This document shows positions 52,240 through 53,766 of a DNA stretch of 53,766 nucleotides, piece after piece. The translations under genes and the position numbers were made by a program. Numbering within the stretch: position 1 is the first letter of the stretch; the number at the start of each line of letters is the position of its first letter. The DNA is from Methylobacterium trifolii (GTDB lineage Bacteria; Pseudomonadota; Alphaproteobacteria; Rhizobiales; Beijerinckiaceae). The notes under the pieces are model-generated. The model worked only from the letters and a program-made list of their open reading frames with translations, had not been told where the DNA came from and searched no databases. The DNA is taken from NCBI RefSeq assembly GCF_022179685.1, contig NZ_BPRB01000057.1, forward strand, positions 1 through 53,766, written 5' to 3'.

Positions 52240-53733
52240 TCATCCGGAAAGTTCCCGTCCCAGGTCCGCCACCCGCCGCAGGTCGGCGACGAAGGCCGCG
52301 TAGGCTTCCGCCTTGGCCTCGTCCGGCAGGCGCAGCAGGTAGGAGGGGTGGACCGTGATGAAGCCCTGGAAGGGGGTGTCGCGGCGGTCGAAGCGGAAGG
52401 GCCCGCGGGCGCGGGTGATCGGGATGGCCTTGCCGGTCAGCGCCAGCACGGCGGTGGCGCCCAGGGCCACCACGAGCCTGGGGGCGACGAAGTCCAGCTC
52501 CCGGTCGAGCCACCAGCGGTAGTGGCTGACCTCGCCGGCCGTCGGCTTCTGGTGGATGCGGCGCTTGCCGCGTTCCTCGAACTTGAAGTGCTTGACCGCG
52601 TTCGTGAGGTAGCTGTCCGCCCGGCTCAGGCCGGCCTCCTCCATCGCGCGCATCAGCACCTGCCCGGCCGGGCCGACGAAGGGGCGGCCCTGCCGGTCCT
52701 CCTGGTCGCCCGGCTGCTCGCCGACGAAGGCGATCGTCGCGCCGGGCGGTCCCTCGCCGAGCACGGCCTGCGTCGCGCCCGGCACCAGGGGCTCGGAGCG
52801 TCGGATGATGGCGTTGAGGGCGGCCAGCGTCTTCGGGTCCTGGTCGGCCATGGCGGCCACGGCCCGGACGGGGTCGCGCTTTGCGGGCATCTGCGGTTCC
52901 CTCTCGATCATCTGCGCGGTGCGGCCGGCCGCCGCCCGGACGAGGCCGGGGATGGCGGCGGTCTCCGGCAGGTTGTGCCAGTACTTTTTCGGCATCTCCG
53001 CCCGCATCGCCTTCAGGTTGGTGCGGGCCGGGTTGAAGGTGCTCTCGTAATAGTCCCGCCAGCCCGCCTCGAAGCCGTCGCCCTCCGGCAGGGCGGCCCG
53101 GTCGCCCGGCGGCCCGAAGCGAAGCGCCGTGCCGTCCCAGTGGGCGGAGCCCTCCGGCGTCAGGATCGACCAGGCGAGCGAACGGAAGCGGTCCACGAAG
53201 AAGGGGGCGGCCGCCTCCAGGATGTGGTGGTCCGGCTCGAACCACGCCACGAACCGCTCGCCCTCCAGACTTTCCGTCCGGCGGAAGCGCAGGAAGGCGT
53301 GCATCTTGTGCAGGTCGCGGCCGATGGCCTTGCGCATCCCACCGAGCCGGTGGACCAGCGGGTCGCTGGCGATCTCGGGCAGGTGTCGCTCCCCGTGCAG
53401 GACCCGCCAGACCAGGCCGTAGAGCAGGGCGTAGCGCTCGGGATCGCGGTGGGGCACCACCATCGGGATCAGCCCGGCCACCGCCTTGGGCAGGGCGACG
53501 GGCGGGGCGGATTCCTCGAACGCGCCCGCCCCGAACAGGCTCGGAGCGTCGCCGGCCGACCATGTCACACACTCGGGCGGGATGTTCCCGGCCACGAGCC
53601 CGCGCAGCGCGATGCGGAAGCCGGCGAGGTCGGCGCCCGGACGCAGGTGGACGGTGCGATGCGCGGCTCTCCCTCCCCCAAACAGATCTCGGGCTTGCCC
53701 GAGATCTGCATCCAGATTGCTCAAGTCGGGCAA
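52240..53733 (-). CDS. DUF4130-UdgX fusion, uracil-DNA binding protein
   Basis: A 497-residue fusion from a TTG at 53733. The N-terminal half (to about residue 280) is the DUF4130 domain common in DNA-metabolism proteins. The C-terminal part is a UdgX-type uracil-DNA glycosylase with motif A GEQPGDQEDRQGRPFVGPAG, the UdgX-specific loop GKRRIHQKP (its His forms a covalent link to uracil-DNA in characterised members) and HPSYLLR. The first ~23 residues come from a palindromic repeat, not from the family; the domain proper begins about HLRPGADLAGFR. The true start is uncertain and may lie outside the frame. Confidence 0.8.
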   Translation of the reverse strand: MPDLSNLDADLGQARDLFGGGRAAHRTVHLRPGADLAGFRIALRGLVAGNIPPECVTWSAGDAPSLFGAGAFEESAPPVALPKAVAGLIPMVVPHRDPERYALLYGLVWRVLHGERHLPEIASDPLVHRLGGMRKAIGRDLHKMHAFLRFRRTESLEGERFVAWFEPDHHILEAAAPFFVDRFRSLAWSILTPEGSAHWDGTALRFGPPGDRAALPEGDGFEAGWRDYYESTFNPARTNLKAMRAEMPKKYWHNLPETAAIPGLVRAAAGRTAQMIEREPQMPAKRDPVRAVAAMADQDPKTLAALNAIIRRSEPLVPGATQAVLGEGPPGATIAFVGEQPGDQEDRQGRPFVGPAGQVLMRAMEEAGLSRADSYLTNAVKHFKFEERGKRRIHQKPTAGEVSHYRWWLDRELDFVAPRLVVALGATAVLALTGKAIPITRARGPFRFDRRDTPFQGFITVHPSYLLRLPDEAKAEAYAAFVADLRRVADLGRELSG

Positions 53734-53757
53734 GCCCGACTTGAGATCGGGGGAGGG
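53671..53757. repeat. Cloverleaf-like composite palindromic repeat
   Basis: Three stems: outer CCCTCCCCC (53671-53679) with GGGGGAGGG (53749-53757); inner hairpin 1, CAGATCTCGGGC (53683-53694) with 53697-53708, 2-nt loop; inner hairpin 2, TCAAGTCGGGC (53721-53731) with 53734-53744, 2-nt loop. The outer arm and its flank recur at 52-69 as reverse complement. It overlaps the 5' end of the UdgX gene frame. Confidence 0.85.
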
Positions 53758-53766
53758 TGGCCCGCG

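Overview
The window is a chromosomal segment of a very GC-rich alphaproteobacterium, by gene content and order most likely a Hyphomicrobiales (Rhizobiales) member of the Methylobacteriaceae. This is inferred from the run mdh-sucC-sucD-sucA-sucB-lpd, the single-step ALA synthase HemA, the EcfG-type sigma factor, the PHB-depolymerase/RHH unit and several families of GC-rich palindromic intergenic repeats. No species can be named from sequence alone. Nearly all genes are housekeeping genes. There is no prophage, transposase, rRNA operon or CRISPR array.

Layout. 1-4.7 kb: aroE and coaE (ATGA overlap), a catalase-family protein and a chemoreceptor, closed by a bidirectional terminator. 4.7-10 kb: murA, a small basic protein, hemA, DUF2059, a decayed hicB fragment, and DUF4337 and PsiE-family membrane proteins. 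10-14 kb: rsgA, tex and tspO on the minus strand. 14-17 kb: metC-like, a secreted small protein and panC on the plus strand. 17-19.6 kb: PHB-depolymerase-family esterase, a ribbon-helix-helix protein with a palindromic TGC-rich operator, and dnaQ. 19.7-21.7 kb: xerC and an unusual two-receiver protein. 21.8-32.6 kb: TCA-cycle gene cluster in the order mdh, sucC, sucD, sucA, sucB, [membrane half + pentapeptide half of a split gene], SDR, lpd.

32.6-41.6 kb: a palindrome-rich spacer, a TetR-like regulator with no obvious start, gloB divergent from a methyltransferase, marC, DUF1499, a DoxX-like membrane protein, a tiny membrane protein, a di-heme peroxidase, an orphan EcfG-like sigma factor and tRNA-Thr(TGT). 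41.6-47.4 kb: a conserved hypothetical overlapping crcB, an AT-richer DUF6968-like gene beside a repeat, polA, and a HepT/MntA toxin-antitoxin pair. 47.5-53.8 kb: YihY, a YbaL/Kef-type antiporter, a DUF2283/DUF4258 pair, a small duplicated scrap of the antiporter gene, a PCMT-family methyltransferase and a DUF4130-UdgX fusion whose 5' end lies inside a palindromic repeat.

The core genes cover the 2-oxoglutarate to oxaloacetate arm of the TCA cycle, tetrapyrrole, aromatic, CoA and peptidoglycan precursor supply, and DNA replication and repair. The least ordinary items are the two-receiver protein with complementary loss of phosphorylation residues (20.9 kb), the split pentapeptide gene inside the TCA cluster (24.1-24.8 kb), the start-less TetR (33.3 kb), the heptad-repeat inverted element between mdh and sucC, the cloverleaf repeat at the UdgX start, and a 17-bp perfect palindrome between two divergent genes (14.1 kb).
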